A DNA stretch of 64,000 bases from Chelativorans multitrophicus (lineage in GTDB: Bacteria; Pseudomonadota; Alphaproteobacteria; Rhizobiales; Rhizobiaceae). The stretch's first letter is position 1. Each line of letters starts with the position of its first letter. The position numbers and the translations under genes are program-made. The notes under the pieces are model-generated. The model had not been told where the DNA came from and searched no databases. It worked only from the letters and a program-made list of their open reading frames with translations. The stretch covers positions 372,001 through 436,000 of the forward strand of contig NZ_JAAAPL010000001.1 in NCBI RefSeq assembly GCF_011317445.1, in the 5' to 3' direction. Of this stretch, positions 1-8,505 are shown one piece after another.

Positions 1-182
1 AAGGCCGGTTTCCCGAACGCGTGGTCGAGAAGGCAGTGGAGCGCATGATCCCGCGCGGGCCGCTCGGACGCCGCCAGATGAAGAACCTGCGCGTCTATGC
101 AGGCAGCGAACATCCCCACAGCGCGCAAAATCCCGAGAAGGTGGATATCGCCGCTCTGAACAAGAAGAATGCGAGAGGCTAG
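1..182 (+). CDS. rplM: 50S ribosomal protein L13, C-terminal part
   Basis: Only the last 59 codons are inside the window; the reading frame is open from base 3 to a TAG at 180-182. The translated tail has the L13 signature: a basic stretch with [16 protein letters not shown] followed by HPH, and it sits 5 bases before rpsI, the universal rplM-rpsI pair. L13 is an early-assembly protein of the large ribosomal subunit. The start and the N-terminal two thirds lie upstream of the window. Confidence 0.97.
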   Translation, partial: GRFPERVVEKAVERMIPRGPLGRRQMKNLRVYAGSEHPHSAQNPEKVDIAALNKKNARG

Positions 183-187
183 CCCCT

Positions 188-670
188 ATGGCTGAAATCA
201 ATTCCCTCCAGGAGCTCGGTGCAGCGACGCGTGAAGCAACGCAGCAGCCGGCCGCTCCGGTGCACGTGCAGAAGCTCGATGCCCATGGGCGCGCCTATGC
301 AACCGGCAAGCGCAAGAACGCCATCGCCCGCGTGTGGGTGAAGCCGGGCTCGGGCAAGATCCTGGTGAACGACAAGGAGTTCACCCAATATTTCGCCCGT
401 CCGGTGCTGCAGATGATCCTGCAGCAGCCGATCGTCGCGACGAACCGCAACGGCCAGTATGACATCGTCGCCACCGTGGTGGGCGGCGGCCTGTCCGGCC
501 AGGCGGGCGCCGTGCGTCACGGCATTTCCCGCGCCCTCACCTTCTACGAGCCGGAGCTTCGCGCCGTGCTGAAGAAGGGTGGTTTCCTTACGCGCGATTC
601 CCGCGTGGTGGAGCGCAAGAAGTACGGCCGCGCCAAGGCTCGCCGTTCCTTCCAGTTCTCGAAGCGCTAA
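188..670 (+). CDS. rpsI: 30S ribosomal protein S9
   Basis: 160 aa. The C-terminus ends in the invariant SFQFSKR tail that reaches the decoding P site of the small subunit, preceded by the [15 protein letters not shown] basic stretch. Residues 1-35 are the N-terminal extension usual in alphaproteobacterial S9, before the [14 protein letters not shown] core. ATG at 188 has GAGAGG upstream and starts 5 bases after the rplM stop, so the two are co-transcribed and probably coupled. A strong intrinsic terminator follows. No abnormality seen. Confidence 0.98.
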   Translation: MAEINSLQELGAATREATQQPAAPVHVQKLDAHGRAYATGKRKNAIARVWVKPGSGKILVNDKEFTQYFARPVLQMILQQPIVATNRNGQYDIVATVVGGGLSGQAGAVRHGISRALTFYEPELRAVLKKGGFLTRDSRVVERKKYGRAKARRSFQFSKR

Positions 671-693
671 GGCGCTTTACCAGTACAGGACGG

Positions 694-720
694 AAAAAGC
701 GGGCTTCGGCCCGCTTTTTT
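694..720 (+). terminator. Rho-independent terminator of rplM-rpsI
   Basis: A GC-rich stem (AAAAAGCGGGC / GCCCGCTTTTT) with a TTCG-type tetraloop and a run of T lies 24 bases after the rpsI stop. It ends the ribosomal protein operon before speB. Confidence 0.93.
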
Positions 721-780
721 GTTGCACGCACGCAAAGCCCCCCATAGCCATAGGCGGCCTTTTCGGAGGGAGTTACCGCG

Positions 781-1728
781 ATGCCATCCAAGACCATCGA
801 CCACGCCTTCACCGCGCGGCAGATCACGGGAGCCGCCGGCGACCCGACTTACGCGGGCGCCCTCTCCTTCATGCGCCGCAAATTCACAAAGGATGTGAAG
901 GGCGCGGATGCCGTGGTGTGGGGCATACCGTTCGATGCCGCGGTTTCGAACCGGCCGGGCGCGCGCTTCGGGCCGCAGGCGATCCGCCGCGCCTCCGTCA
1001 TCTTCGACAACGACCCGCAATACCCGTTTCACCTCGATCTGTTCGATACGCTCGCCGTGGTCGACTATGGCGATTGCCTGCTCGACTATGGCCGTCACGA
1101 CCTTACTCCCGCGGCCATAGAGACCGAGGCTTCGAAGATCCTGGAATCGGGCGCCTTCCTCGTCACACTCGGCGGCGACCATTTCGTCACCTGGCCGCTG
1201 CTCAGGGCACATGCGGCCCGACACGGACCCCTCGCCCTCGTCCAGTTCGATGCGCATCAGGACACCTGGTGGGACGACGGCAACCGTATCGACCACGGCT
1301 CCTTCGTCGGGCGGGCGGTACGGGACGGCGTGATCGATCCCGCCCGCTCCATCCAGGTCGGCATCCGCACCCATGCGCCGGAGGATTGCGGCCTCAAGAT
1401 CGTGCATGGCTACGACCTTGAGGAAATTCGTGCCGCCGAAATCGCGCGCATGATCGCCGAGCGGGTGGGCGACGCGCCGGCCTATATCACCTTCGATATC
1501 GATTGCCTGGACCCCGCCTTTGCGCCGGGCACGGGCACGCCGGTTGCGGGCGGGCCTTCGACAGCGAAGATGCTCTCCATCCTTCGCCAGCTCGGCGGGC
1601 TCAACATCGTGGGTGCTGACGTGGTGGAGGTTTCGCCCCCTTATGACCATGCCGATGTCACGGCCATTGCCGGGGCCTCCATCGCCATGCACTATCTGGG
1701 GCTTCTGGCGGAGAAGCGACGGCCATAA
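781..1728 (+). CDS. speB: Agmatinase / ureohydrolase family protein
   Basis: 315 aa, a cytosolic ureohydrolase predicted to hydrolyse agmatine to putrescine and urea in polyamine synthesis. All the binuclear manganese ligands are visible: GGDH (His134), DAHQD (Asp157, His159, Asp161) and DIDCLDP (Asp239, Asp241), with Glu283 in the conserved VEVSP segment. Length is typical of the family. ATG at 781 has GGAGGGA at a normal distance. Family members also include guanidinobutyrase and related guanidino hydrolases, so the exact substrate is not proven; the symbol reflects the commonest annotation. It follows the rpsI terminator and is probably transcribed on its own. Confidence 0.88.
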   Translation: MPSKTIDHAFTARQITGAAGDPTYAGALSFMRRKFTKDVKGADAVVWGIPFDAAVSNRPGARFGPQAIRRASVIFDNDPQYPFHLDLFDTLAVVDYGDCLLDYGRHDLTPAAIETEASKILESGAFLVTLGGDHFVTWPLLRAHAARHGPLALVQFDAHQDTWWDDGNRIDHGSFVGRAVRDGVIDPARSIQVGIRTHAPEDCGLKIVHGYDLEEIRAAEIARMIAERVGDAPAYITFDIDCLDPAFAPGTGTPVAGGPSTAKMLSILRQLGGLNIVGADVVEVSPPYDHADVTAIAGASIAMHYLGLLAEKRRP

Positions 1729-1818
1729 TCCTCAAGTTATGGTTCAAGAAGTTTTCGGATTGATTCCGGAACGCTTCTCAACCATTTGAAGGCTGACTCT
1801 TTTTCGGGCGCGAACAAT

Positions 1819-2751
1819 ATGACGGCAAAGATCTTCATCGACGGCGAACACGGCACCACGGGGCTCCAGATCCGCGCCCGCCTTGGAGAGCGCAGGGATA
1901 TCGAACTCCTCTCGATCCCCGTGGAGCGGCGTAAGGACCCAGCCGCCCGCGCAGAGTTCCTGAACGCGGCCGATATAGCCATTCTCTGCCTGCCGGACGA
2001 TGCGGCGCGCGAAAGCGTCTCGCTCATCGCGAACGACACGACGCGCGTGATCGACGCCTCCACCGCGTACCGCGTGAGCGAAGGCTGGGCCTATGGCTTT
2101 CCCGAAATGGACAAGAGCCAGTCCAAGGCCATTGCGCAGGCGAAGCGTGTCGCCAATCCCGGCTGCTGGCCGCAGGGTCCAATCGCCCTTCTGCGTCCGC
2201 TCGTCTCCGCCGGTCTGCTGCCAGCGGATTTCCCGGTCACGATCAACGGCATTACCGGCTATTCCGGCGGCGGCCGCTCGATGATCGAGGACTATGAGGG
2301 CAAGGGCGAGGACGCGCCGGAATTCTTCCCCTACGGCCTCACACTCAGCCACAAGCACCTGCCGGAGCTGCGCACCTACGCCAAGCTTGCGCGCGACCCG
2401 CTGATGCAGCCGGTGGTCGGCAATTTTGCCCAGGGCATGATCACTATGGTGCCGCTTCAGCTCGGCCACCTTCCCCGCGTGCCCAAAGGCGAGGAGCTGC
2501 ATGCGGCCATAGCCGATCACTATGCGGGCATCGAGGGGAGCGCCGTCGAGGTTGCGCCGTTCCAGGCCATCGAGCGTTCGCCGGAAATCGAGCCCGAGCG
2601 CTACAACGACACGAATACCATGCGGCTCTACGTCTTCGCCAATGATGCGCGGGCGCAGGCGCTGCTCTTGGCTGTCTATGACAATCTCGGCAAGGGCGCG
2701 TCGGGCGCTGCCGTGCAGAATCTCGACCTGATGCTTTCCGGGCTCCGCTGA
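1819..2751 (+). CDS. argC: N-acetyl-gamma-glutamyl-phosphate reductase, type 2
   Basis: 310 aa from the ATG at 1819; an in-frame upstream start at 1786 would add 11 residues without family similarity. The enzyme reduces N-acetylglutamyl phosphate to the semialdehyde in arginine synthesis. The N-terminus (IFIDGEHGTTGLQIR) is the nucleotide-binding segment, and Cys116 in VANPGCWPQGP is the catalytic thiol that forms the acyl-enzyme. The length fits the short type 2 ArgC rather than the ~340 aa type 1. In many Rhizobiales argC lies just after rplM-rpsI, as here. It is convergent with ctaA, 78 bases apart, with no clear terminator between. Confidence 0.95.
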   Translation: MTAKIFIDGEHGTTGLQIRARLGERRDIELLSIPVERRKDPAARAEFLNAADIAILCLPDDAARESVSLIANDTTRVIDASTAYRVSEGWAYGFPEMDKSQSKAIAQAKRVANPGCWPQGPIALLRPLVSAGLLPADFPVTINGITGYSGGGRSMIEDYEGKGEDAPEFFPYGLTLSHKHLPELRTYAKLARDPLMQPVVGNFAQGMITMVPLQLGHLPRVPKGEELHAAIADHYAGIEGSAVEVAPFQAIERSPEIEPERYNDTNTMRLYVFANDARAQALLLAVYDNLGKGASGAAVQNLDLMLSGLR

Positions 2752-2829
2752 CGAATGCTCCGCGGCCGCTCGCGCCCGCTTCGTCGGTATGCGCCTCAGC
2801 GGCGAAAGCCGAATTCTGCTGCTAAAGAA

Positions 2830-3915
2830 CTAAGCGGCCGCCTGCATGAACGGATAGGCGCCCCTGGTTGCACGCCAGTGGGCGGTGGCAAAGCCAAGCA
2901 CGATCAACGCCATCGCCTGATGGGCAAGCGCCACATCCATTGGCACCACCATGAGAAGCGTCGCGATTCCGATCGCTGCCTGCACGCATACCAAAAGGAA
3001 GAGAAGGACAGCCCTGCGCGCATGGGTTGAGTCGGGCTCGGCGCGCAAAGTGGCAATCGCATGCCACAAAGCCAGCAGGAGGACGACATAGGCCCCAAGA
3101 CGGTGCACAAACTGCACGGTTTTGGGATTTTCGAAGAGGTTCACCCAAGCTGGACGATGCTCGAACAGGCCCTGGGGTACCAAGGCCCCATCCATGAGCG
3201 GCCAGGTATTATAGGCCATGCCGGCGTCCAGCCCCGCGACAAGCCCTCCAAGATAGATCTGCACGAGCACGGCGACGACGAGCCAGAAGGCGAAGCGGCG
3301 GGTCGAATCGAGCGCGGGTTTCCCGCTGTGCGGTGCCAGGCCGCGCGCCACCGCCATGGTGGCATTAAAGATGAGGCAGGCAATGGTGAGGTGCGTGGCC
3401 AGCCGATACTGGCTGACATCAACGCGCTCGGAAAGCCCGGAGGCCACCATCCACCATCCCACTGCCCCCTGCAGCCCGCCCAAGGCCAGGATGCCCAGGA
3501 GCTTCGGCTTTAGGTGGCGTTCCAGCCGACCGGTCACCCAGAAGAAGAGGAGCGGCAGGGCGAAGACGAAGCCCACGCCGCGCGCGAGCAAGCGGTGCGC
3601 CCACTCCCACCAGAAGATGCCCTTGAACTCCTCCAGGCTCATGCCCTTGTTGATCTGCTCATATTCCGGGATCTGCTGATATCTGGCGAACTCTTCCGCC
3701 CATTCCGCCTCGCCAAGCGGCGGGATGACTCCGTGAATAGGCTTCCACTCCGTGATGGAAAGGCCGGAATCGGTGAGGCGCGTGGCACCGCCGACGAGCA
3801 CTATCGCGAAGAGGGTGACGATGACGCAGTAAAGCCAGATCCGAACCCAGAGGCGGTTGCGGCGTGCGGCATCGGTCAGCATAGGAGAAACAGGAAACTC
3901 GGTAGCGGCGACCAT
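2830..3915 (-). CDS. ctaA: Heme A synthase (COX15/CtaA)
   Basis: 361 aa from the ATG at 3915; the frame stays open to 4101, but the extra 62 residues are low-quality and overlap the divergent DUF2842 gene. It is a polytopic inner-membrane enzyme that oxidises the C8 methyl of heme O to give heme A for cytochrome oxidase. About eight hydrophobic segments alternate with conserved histidine motifs: WKPIHG, WEWAHR, ATHLT, FVHRLGA and ALAHQ, which supply the heme ligands in this family. Length and motif order match the proteobacterial type 2 enzyme. Confidence 0.94.
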   Translation of the reverse strand: MVAATEFPVSPMLTDAARRNRLWVRIWLYCVIVTLFAIVLVGGATRLTDSGLSITEWKPIHGVIPPLGEAEWAEEFARYQQIPEYEQINKGMSLEEFKGIFWWEWAHRLLARGVGFVFALPLLFFWVTGRLERHLKPKLLGILALGGLQGAVGWWMVASGLSERVDVSQYRLATHLTIACLIFNATMAVARGLAPHSGKPALDSTRRFAFWLVVAVLVQIYLGGLVAGLDAGMAYNTWPLMDGALVPQGLFEHRPAWVNLFENPKTVQFVHRLGAYVVLLLALWHAIATLRAEPDSTHARRAVLLFLLVCVQAAIGIATLLMVVPMDVALAHQAMALIVLGFATAHWRATRGAYPFMQAAA

Positions 3916-4069
3916 TTGTGTGTCCGGCGGTTTGCCGTTAGGTGGACCAAAGTCGCCCCGCTTGCAAGTTTTCCCCGCGCGACATGCGGTCGCCCTGCGG
4001 GATGCGGCATTATAGGCCTGTCGAAGGGCCGTTGTTTGCGTTATTGCGACCTCTCGAAAGGTAATCGCG

Positions 4070-4288
4070 ATGCCAATAAGACTGAAAAAACTGATCGGCA
4101 TGCTTCTTCTGGTCTTGCTGGTGGTCGTTTACGCCATCGTCTCGACGGCTTTCGCCGTGGCGCAGCTTGCGGACAAAAGCGCGCTCGTTCACCTCGCCTT
4201 CTATCTGGTTACGGGGCTGCTTTGGGTGCTTCCCGCCATGGCGCTGGTTAAGTGGATGGAAGGAAAGCCCAGGCGGCGCGGGAACTAA
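4070..4288 (+). CDS. DUF2842 family small membrane protein
   Basis: 72 aa with two predicted membrane spans (about residues 9-31 and 41-60) and a short basic tail (GKPRRRGN). The pattern matches DUF2842, a small alphaproteobacterial family of unknown function usually annotated beside COX15; here it is divergent from ctaA with 154 bases between starts. Conserved linkage suggests, but does not show, a role near heme/respiratory assembly. ATG 4070 is the only good start. Confidence 0.8.
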   Translation: MPIRLKKLIGMLLLVLLVVVYAIVSTAFAVAQLADKSALVHLAFYLVTGLLWVLPAMALVKWMEGKPRRRGN

Positions 4289-4379
4289 GCGCCAACTGGA
4301 GCAATCCGCACGCCGCTGTTCACCATTTTCTGGTCATTTGCTGGCACGTTGGGGTGCAACCGGATTGTCAGGATCGAGG

Positions 4380-5582
4380 ATGGTTGAGGGCGAAAGCCAA
4401 CCACGGAAAGATGCGCAGCCTGCCGCTCAGGAGAGATCCGCGGCCGGGTTGGGCGGCTATTCGGCCCGGATTCTGGTTGCGGAAGAAGAGGCGCTGGAGG
4501 CCTATCGATCTGCCTGTCAGGGCGCCGTCTTTGCGCCTCCGCAAAGTCCTCTTTGGGCAAGAGCCTGGCTTCGGGGTCAGGGCCGTAACGGCTTGATTGC
4601 GCTCATCCAGCGCAGGGGCGCACCTGCGTTAGCGCTCGCATTGGAAGTGGTTGCCATAGGCCCTCTGCGCATCGCGCGTTTTGCCGGAGGGCGGCATGCC
4701 AACGGCAATTTTCCCGCCGTCAACCCAAATGCCTTTGCCGATGGCGCAGACCAGGCCGCGGCGGTGCGCGCCTTGATCGGCGCACTTCAATCAGGCCGCC
4801 CAGAAATAGACATGCTTGCCTTCGAGCGGCAGCGGGAGGCTTTTCAGCAATGCGCCAACCCACTGCTGGCGTTTCCCCACAGCGCCAGCCCCAACGTGTC
4901 GCTGGCCGTCGACCTTTCCGAAGGGTTCGATAAGCTCCTCAGAGACAAGCGCCGGCGCAGAAGGCGCCAACTTCGGCAAATGGAAGCAGCAGGCGGTTAC
5001 CGCCGCCTAACAGCCGCCTCCAAGGAGGAGGTGGAAGAAGTCCTCGAGCTCTTATTCGCCTGGAAAAGCGTCCGCCTCAACCGCATGGGAGTTCATGATA
5101 TTTTCGGCTCGGACCAGGTCCGCGCGAGCTTCCGTCGGCTTTTCGTCTCCGCGCTTGAAGAGCCGCAGCCTTCATTCTTCCTCCATGCCCTTGAGGTGGG
5201 GGGGAAAATCCGCGCGATTACCTGCTCGAGCCGGACGGCCGAAAGCATCATCTGCGAAATCAGCACCTTCTGCGAAGACGAGCTTGCCTATGCCAGCCCG
5301 GGCGACTTCCTGTTCTATGAGAACATCGCGGAAGCTGCCGCAGAAGGGCTTGCCTTCTACGATTTTGGCGTTGGAGACGAGCTTTACAAACGCCTTTGGT
5401 GTGACGTTGAAACCAGACATGCGGATGTCTTCATCGGTTTGACGCCGCTCGGACGCGCCGCAGCACAAGCAAATTTTGCGGTGGCGGGGGTCAAGCGCGC
5501 GATCAAGCAAAACCCGACGCTAGCAAAGCTTGCGCGGCGCGCGCGGCAGATGTCGGCCAAATCCCAGGCTCAGGAAAATTAG
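4380..5582 (+). CDS. CelD/BcsL-family GNAT acetyltransferase
   Basis: 400 aa from ATG 4380, which has GGATCGAGG just before it; the frame is open upstream to 4167 but that region overlaps DUF2842. The protein has the duplicated GNAT layout of the CelD/BcsL group found in polysaccharide loci: a variable first half, a basic linker (KLLRDKRRRRRRQL near residue 190) and a second GNAT half with a YDFGVGDELYKRLW segment near residues 330-345. Family members are thought to acylate polysaccharide building blocks; substrate is unknown here. It stops 3 bases from the convergent co-polymerase gene, so it belongs to the exopolysaccharide locus by position. Confidence 0.75.
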   Translation: MVEGESQPRKDAQPAAQERSAAGLGGYSARILVAEEEALEAYRSACQGAVFAPPQSPLWARAWLRGQGRNGLIALIQRRGAPALALALEVVAIGPLRIARFAGGRHANGNFPAVNPNAFADGADQAAAVRALIGALQSGRPEIDMLAFERQREAFQQCANPLLAFPHSASPNVSLAVDLSEGFDKLLRDKRRRRRRQLRQMEAAGGYRRLTAASKEEVEEVLELLFAWKSVRLNRMGVHDIFGSDQVRASFRRLFVSALEEPQPSFFLHALEVGGKIRAITCSSRTAESIICEISTFCEDELAYASPGDFLFYENIAEAAAEGLAFYDFGVGDELYKRLWCDVETRHADVFIGLTPLGRAAAQANFAVAGVKRAIKQNPTLAKLARRARQMSAKSQAQEN

Positions 5583-5585
5583 CGC

Positions 5586-7748
5586 CTAGGCAACATCCCG
5601 GTCCGGCGGGGCAGCGGGGGGTACATACCCGACAGGAGACACGAGAATGGGCTTTCCGAGCCCTTTCTCCCTGATCTGAGCGGCCGCGTCCGCAACACGC
5701 TTTTCCCCGGGGTCGAGGACACTCACGAGCACCTGCGCATCCTCATCCATAAGCGTTTGCACCACGCCGGCTTCAGCCGCCCCACATTCAACCACCACCA
5801 CGTCGTAAGCGATGGCGAGTGAATTCATGATGATGGGCAGCCGGTCAAAGGCGCGCATGGCCTTTTCCGGATCGGCCGTACCCACCGGAATGATCTGGCA
5901 GCTGGAATAAAGGTCGGCATGGATGACGTCGGCAAACTGTGCTTCCGACGCCAGAAGATTGGTGATCCCCGCATATGAGCTGGTCTCCAGCATGGGGGCC
6001 GTGGCAGCGCCGGAGACAGTCAGATCGAGAAGGATGACACGTAGGCCCGCATCGGCCATTTCCCGCGCTACGAGCACTGCGGTGGCCGCAGCTTCGTCCC
6101 CCTCGGGAGAAACGAAGATGGCTCGAATGATGCCCTTTGAAATAAGCGCCTCGGCGGCCGCCGCGATATCGACCTCACCAAGCCTGGCCGGGGTGCTCTT
6201 TGCTGCCGTGGCTGCCATCCGCGCCGCCATGCGCACCGGAGCCGATTCAGAGAGCGCGGGCTGAGAAGCCGTTGTTCCAACTGATGGGCGTTCGATCGAT
6301 CTGGGCGCGGCCGGCTCGGCAACTACCTCGCTGCCAGTCTGGACATAAGCCTCGGCCGGCCGCATGGCACGGCCGCTGAACAATTCCCTTAGCAAGGTAA
6401 AGATTATCATTGCCAGAAGAGAGGCGGCGAAAGCGGCAATCGTGAGAGAGAGGACTTTCGGGAAATAAGGCTCCTGCGGGACCACCGCACGCGAGAACAC
6501 CCGCGCATCGACCGGCAGATAATCACGTTCGCCACGGGCCGCGGCCTCCCTGTAGCGCGTCAGATAGGATTCAAGCAGTTCGCGCTGGGCTGTTGCCTCC
6601 CGTTCCAGGGCGCGCAGATCCACCTGTTGTTCGCCAGCGCGGGCGGACTCGACCTTCAGCCTGTTCAATTCAGCCGTAAGATCCACCTCGCGGCGCCGCG
6701 CGGCTTCGGCTTCGGCTTCCAAACCATCCAGCACCTTGCCGGCTTCGGCCCGAATCTGGCCATCCAGGTCTGCGAGTTGCGATTGCAGCGCACGGATGCG
6801 CGGATGCCCCCCCAATAAGGTGGTGGACAAGTCCGCAATCTGTGCCCGAAGCTCGATCTGCCTCTCACGCAGCCGCTGAATCAAGGGAGAAGCAAGCACT
6901 TCCGGGATGGTGTCGATCGAACCGCCGCCTTCAATCGCGGCGCGGACGCTCTCTACCCGTGCCTCCGTCGCCGACCTGTTGGCCCGCACACGGGAGAGCT
7001 CGCTCGAAAGCTCGGCCAGCTGCTGCGTGGCGAGCACCGTGTTGTTCTGCCCGATCAGAAGATCGGAGTTGGCGCGGAACTCCGCAACCCTGGCTTCGGC
7101 TTCCCTTACTCTCTCTCGCAGATCCTCGATTTCCGGCTCCAGCCAACGCGTGGCATCCGTGTTCGATTGCGACTCGGCGGCCTTCAGGCTCGCCACATAG
7201 GCATCCGCGATAGCGTTGGGCACGCTGGCGGCAAGCTCTGGATAGGCTGAGGAATATTCGATGACGATGACACGCGAATTCTCCACCTGGTAAACGGTCA
7301 GGTTTTTGCGGAACTGCGATAGCAATCTCTGTTCCGGCGGCGTTTCGGCCCCGCTCTTTGCGCCCACTGACATCAACAGCCGATCCAGCAGCGTTGGCTG
7401 GGTGCCGGCAAACTCGCTGTGGTTCGCAAGATCAAGGTCGCGCGCAACCTGGGTAAGGATATCCGTGGAGGTGATGACCTGCACCTGGCTGGCGACACCC
7501 TGTTGATCGAGAATCGCGCGCTCATCTGCCGCCACCCCCTGGGGCCGCGTGTAGACCGATTCACGCGATTCGATCAGGACGCGCGTCTCCGCCCGGTAGA
7601 GCGGGGTCGCCAGCAAGAGGAGCAAGAAGACCACGGCAGTGATGGCGAGCGAGATAAATAAAATGCGCACCCAGTCACGGCGGAGGCTCGTGAACAGCCG
7701 TGGAAGATCGACGTCAACGTCGTCGGCCAAGATTTCACCCCTCTTCAT
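5586..7748 (-). CDS. Polysaccharide co-polymerase (Wzz/GNVR) with degenerate BY-kinase-like domain
   Basis: 720 aa from ATG 7748 (GGAG at a good distance; the frame is open to 7853). Two membrane spans (about residues 27-47 and 431-453) bracket a periplasmic Wzz domain and a long coiled-coil-rich GNVR region (about 205-405). This layout is that of ExoP-type PCP-2a proteins, which set chain length and drive export of exopolysaccharide. The cytoplasmic C-terminal part (about 525-720) has the Rossmann-like BY-kinase fold signature, but the P-loop position reads VSPEGDEAAAT with no GK[ST], the Walker A' strand reads ILLDLTV, and the Walker B strand ends in VVECG; no C-terminal tyrosine cluster exists. 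It is therefore probably not an active tyrosine kinase. Divergent from the Wza-type gene, as usual for this family. Confidence 0.85.
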   Translation of the reverse strand: MKRGEILADDVDVDLPRLFTSLRRDWVRILFISLAITAVVFLLLLLATPLYRAETRVLIESRESVYTRPQGVAADERAILDQQGVASQVQVITSTDILTQVARDLDLANHSEFAGTQPTLLDRLLMSVGAKSGAETPPEQRLLSQFRKNLTVYQVENSRVIVIEYSSAYPELAASVPNAIADAYVASLKAAESQSNTDATRWLEPEIEDLRERVREAEARVAEFRANSDLLIGQNNTVLATQQLAELSSELSRVRANRSATEARVESVRAAIEGGGSIDTIPEVLASPLIQRLRERQIELRAQIADLSTTLLGGHPRIRALQSQLADLDGQIRAEAGKVLDGLEAEAEAARRREVDLTAELNRLKVESARAGEQQVDLRALEREATAQRELLESYLTRYREAAARGERDYLPVDARVFSRAVVPQEPYFPKVLSLTIAAFAASLLAMIIFTLLRELFSGRAMRPAEAYVQTGSEVVAEPAAPRSIERPSVGTTASQPALSESAPVRMAARMAATAAKSTPARLGEVDIAAAAEALISKGIIRAIFVSPEGDEAAATAVLVAREMADAGLRVILLDLTVSGAATAPMLETSSYAGITNLLASEAQFADVIHADLYSSCQIIPVGTADPEKAMRAFDRLPIIMNSLAIAYDVVVVECGAAEAGVVQTLMDEDAQVLVSVLDPGEKRVADAAAQIREKGLGKPILVSPVGYVPPAAPPDRDVA

Positions 7749-7858
7749 GCACAAAACTCCGGCCTCGCCAATGCGCGAATGGTAAATGTCTATGGTAACT
7801 GCAAGGTTAAGCAGGGAGTAGAATCCGCTTAACCGGCCATTAACCCTAATCATCGGAT

Positions 7859-7884
7859 AAGGAGGAAGTATGGAGGCTTGCTAA
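7859..7884 (+). promoter_or_regulatory. Strong Shine-Dalgarno with four-codon leader ORF
   Basis: AAGGAGG (7859-7865) stands 4 bases before ATG GAG GCT TGC TAA (7870-7884), a four-codon open frame, 33 bases before the Wza-type gene, whose own ribosome site is weak. It could be a leader peptide affecting translation of the export gene, or a chance match. No other member of this leader is known to me. Confidence 0.3.
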
Positions 7885-7917
7885 TAGGCGAGCATTGTTG
7901 GATTTGGCCCGTTGCTT

Positions 7918-8481
7918 ATGAAGACTCAGTTCCCACTCCTGACGATGCTGATCGCCGCAGGCCTGTTGGCGGGATGTTCGGGCTATCGTCCAGCCCCACC
8001 AGCCTTCCACAAGGCGCTCTACCAACCCTATATTCTTGATGCGGGCGATCGCCTGCGCATCACCGTTTTCGATCAGGAGAATCTTTCCAATACCTACGGC
8101 GTCGACCAGGCCGGCTATATCGCCTTTCCCCTTATCGGCTCGGTTCCAGCGCGCGGGCGCACATTGAAACAGATTGAGCAGACGATCGCTGAAAAGCTGC
8201 GTGCCGGCTATCTCCGCGATCCGAATGTGACCGTAGAGGTCGACCGCTATCGTCCGGTCTTCATCATGGGCGAGATCGGCGCGCCGGGCCAATATTCCTA
8301 TGTGCCGGGCATGACGGTTCAAAAGGCAATCGCAGCCGCGGGCGGCTTCACCCCACGCGCTTATCAAGGCACCGTCGATATCACACGCGAGATCAACGGA
8401 CGCGTCATGACCGGCAGGGTGCTTATCTCCGACCCGTTGCTTCCGGGCGATACCATCTATATCAGAGAGCGGCTGTTCTGA
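7918..8481 (+). CDS. Wza-type polysaccharide export lipoprotein
   Basis: 187 aa from ATG 7918 (a TTG at 7912 is in frame). Residues 1-20 form a lipoprotein signal with lipobox LLAGC (Cys20 lipidated). Residues about 38-115 form the Poly_export domain (YILDAGDRLRITVFDQE and YRPVFIMGEIGAPGQY motifs) and the rest an SLBB-like soluble ligand-binding domain with GMTVQKAIAAAGGF. Proteins of this short form act as the outer-membrane/periplasmic export component for exopolysaccharide together with the PCP protein encoded divergently. It is shorter than E. coli Wza (about 380 aa) but normal for rhizobial ExoF/PssN-like short forms. Confidence 0.85.
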   Translation: MKTQFPLLTMLIAAGLLAGCSGYRPAPPAFHKALYQPYILDAGDRLRITVFDQENLSNTYGVDQAGYIAFPLIGSVPARGRTLKQIEQTIAEKLRAGYLRDPNVTVEVDRYRPVFIMGEIGAPGQYSYVPGMTVQKAIAAAGGFTPRAYQGTVDITREINGRVMTGRVLISDPLLPGDTIYIRERLF

Positions 8482-8505
8482 TGCATTTGGCCCCACGCTA
8501 AGCTC

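Noticed and set aside
667-1692. 341-codon frame antisense to agmatinase
   Set aside because: No family similarity, overlaps the rpsI terminator, and the plus strand holds all catalytic motifs of agmatinase.
5586-5780. Frameshift as the cause of the degenerate kinase domain
   Set aside because: The frame is continuous with normal codon use across the whole C-terminal domain, so the motif losses are substitutions and not a broken gene.
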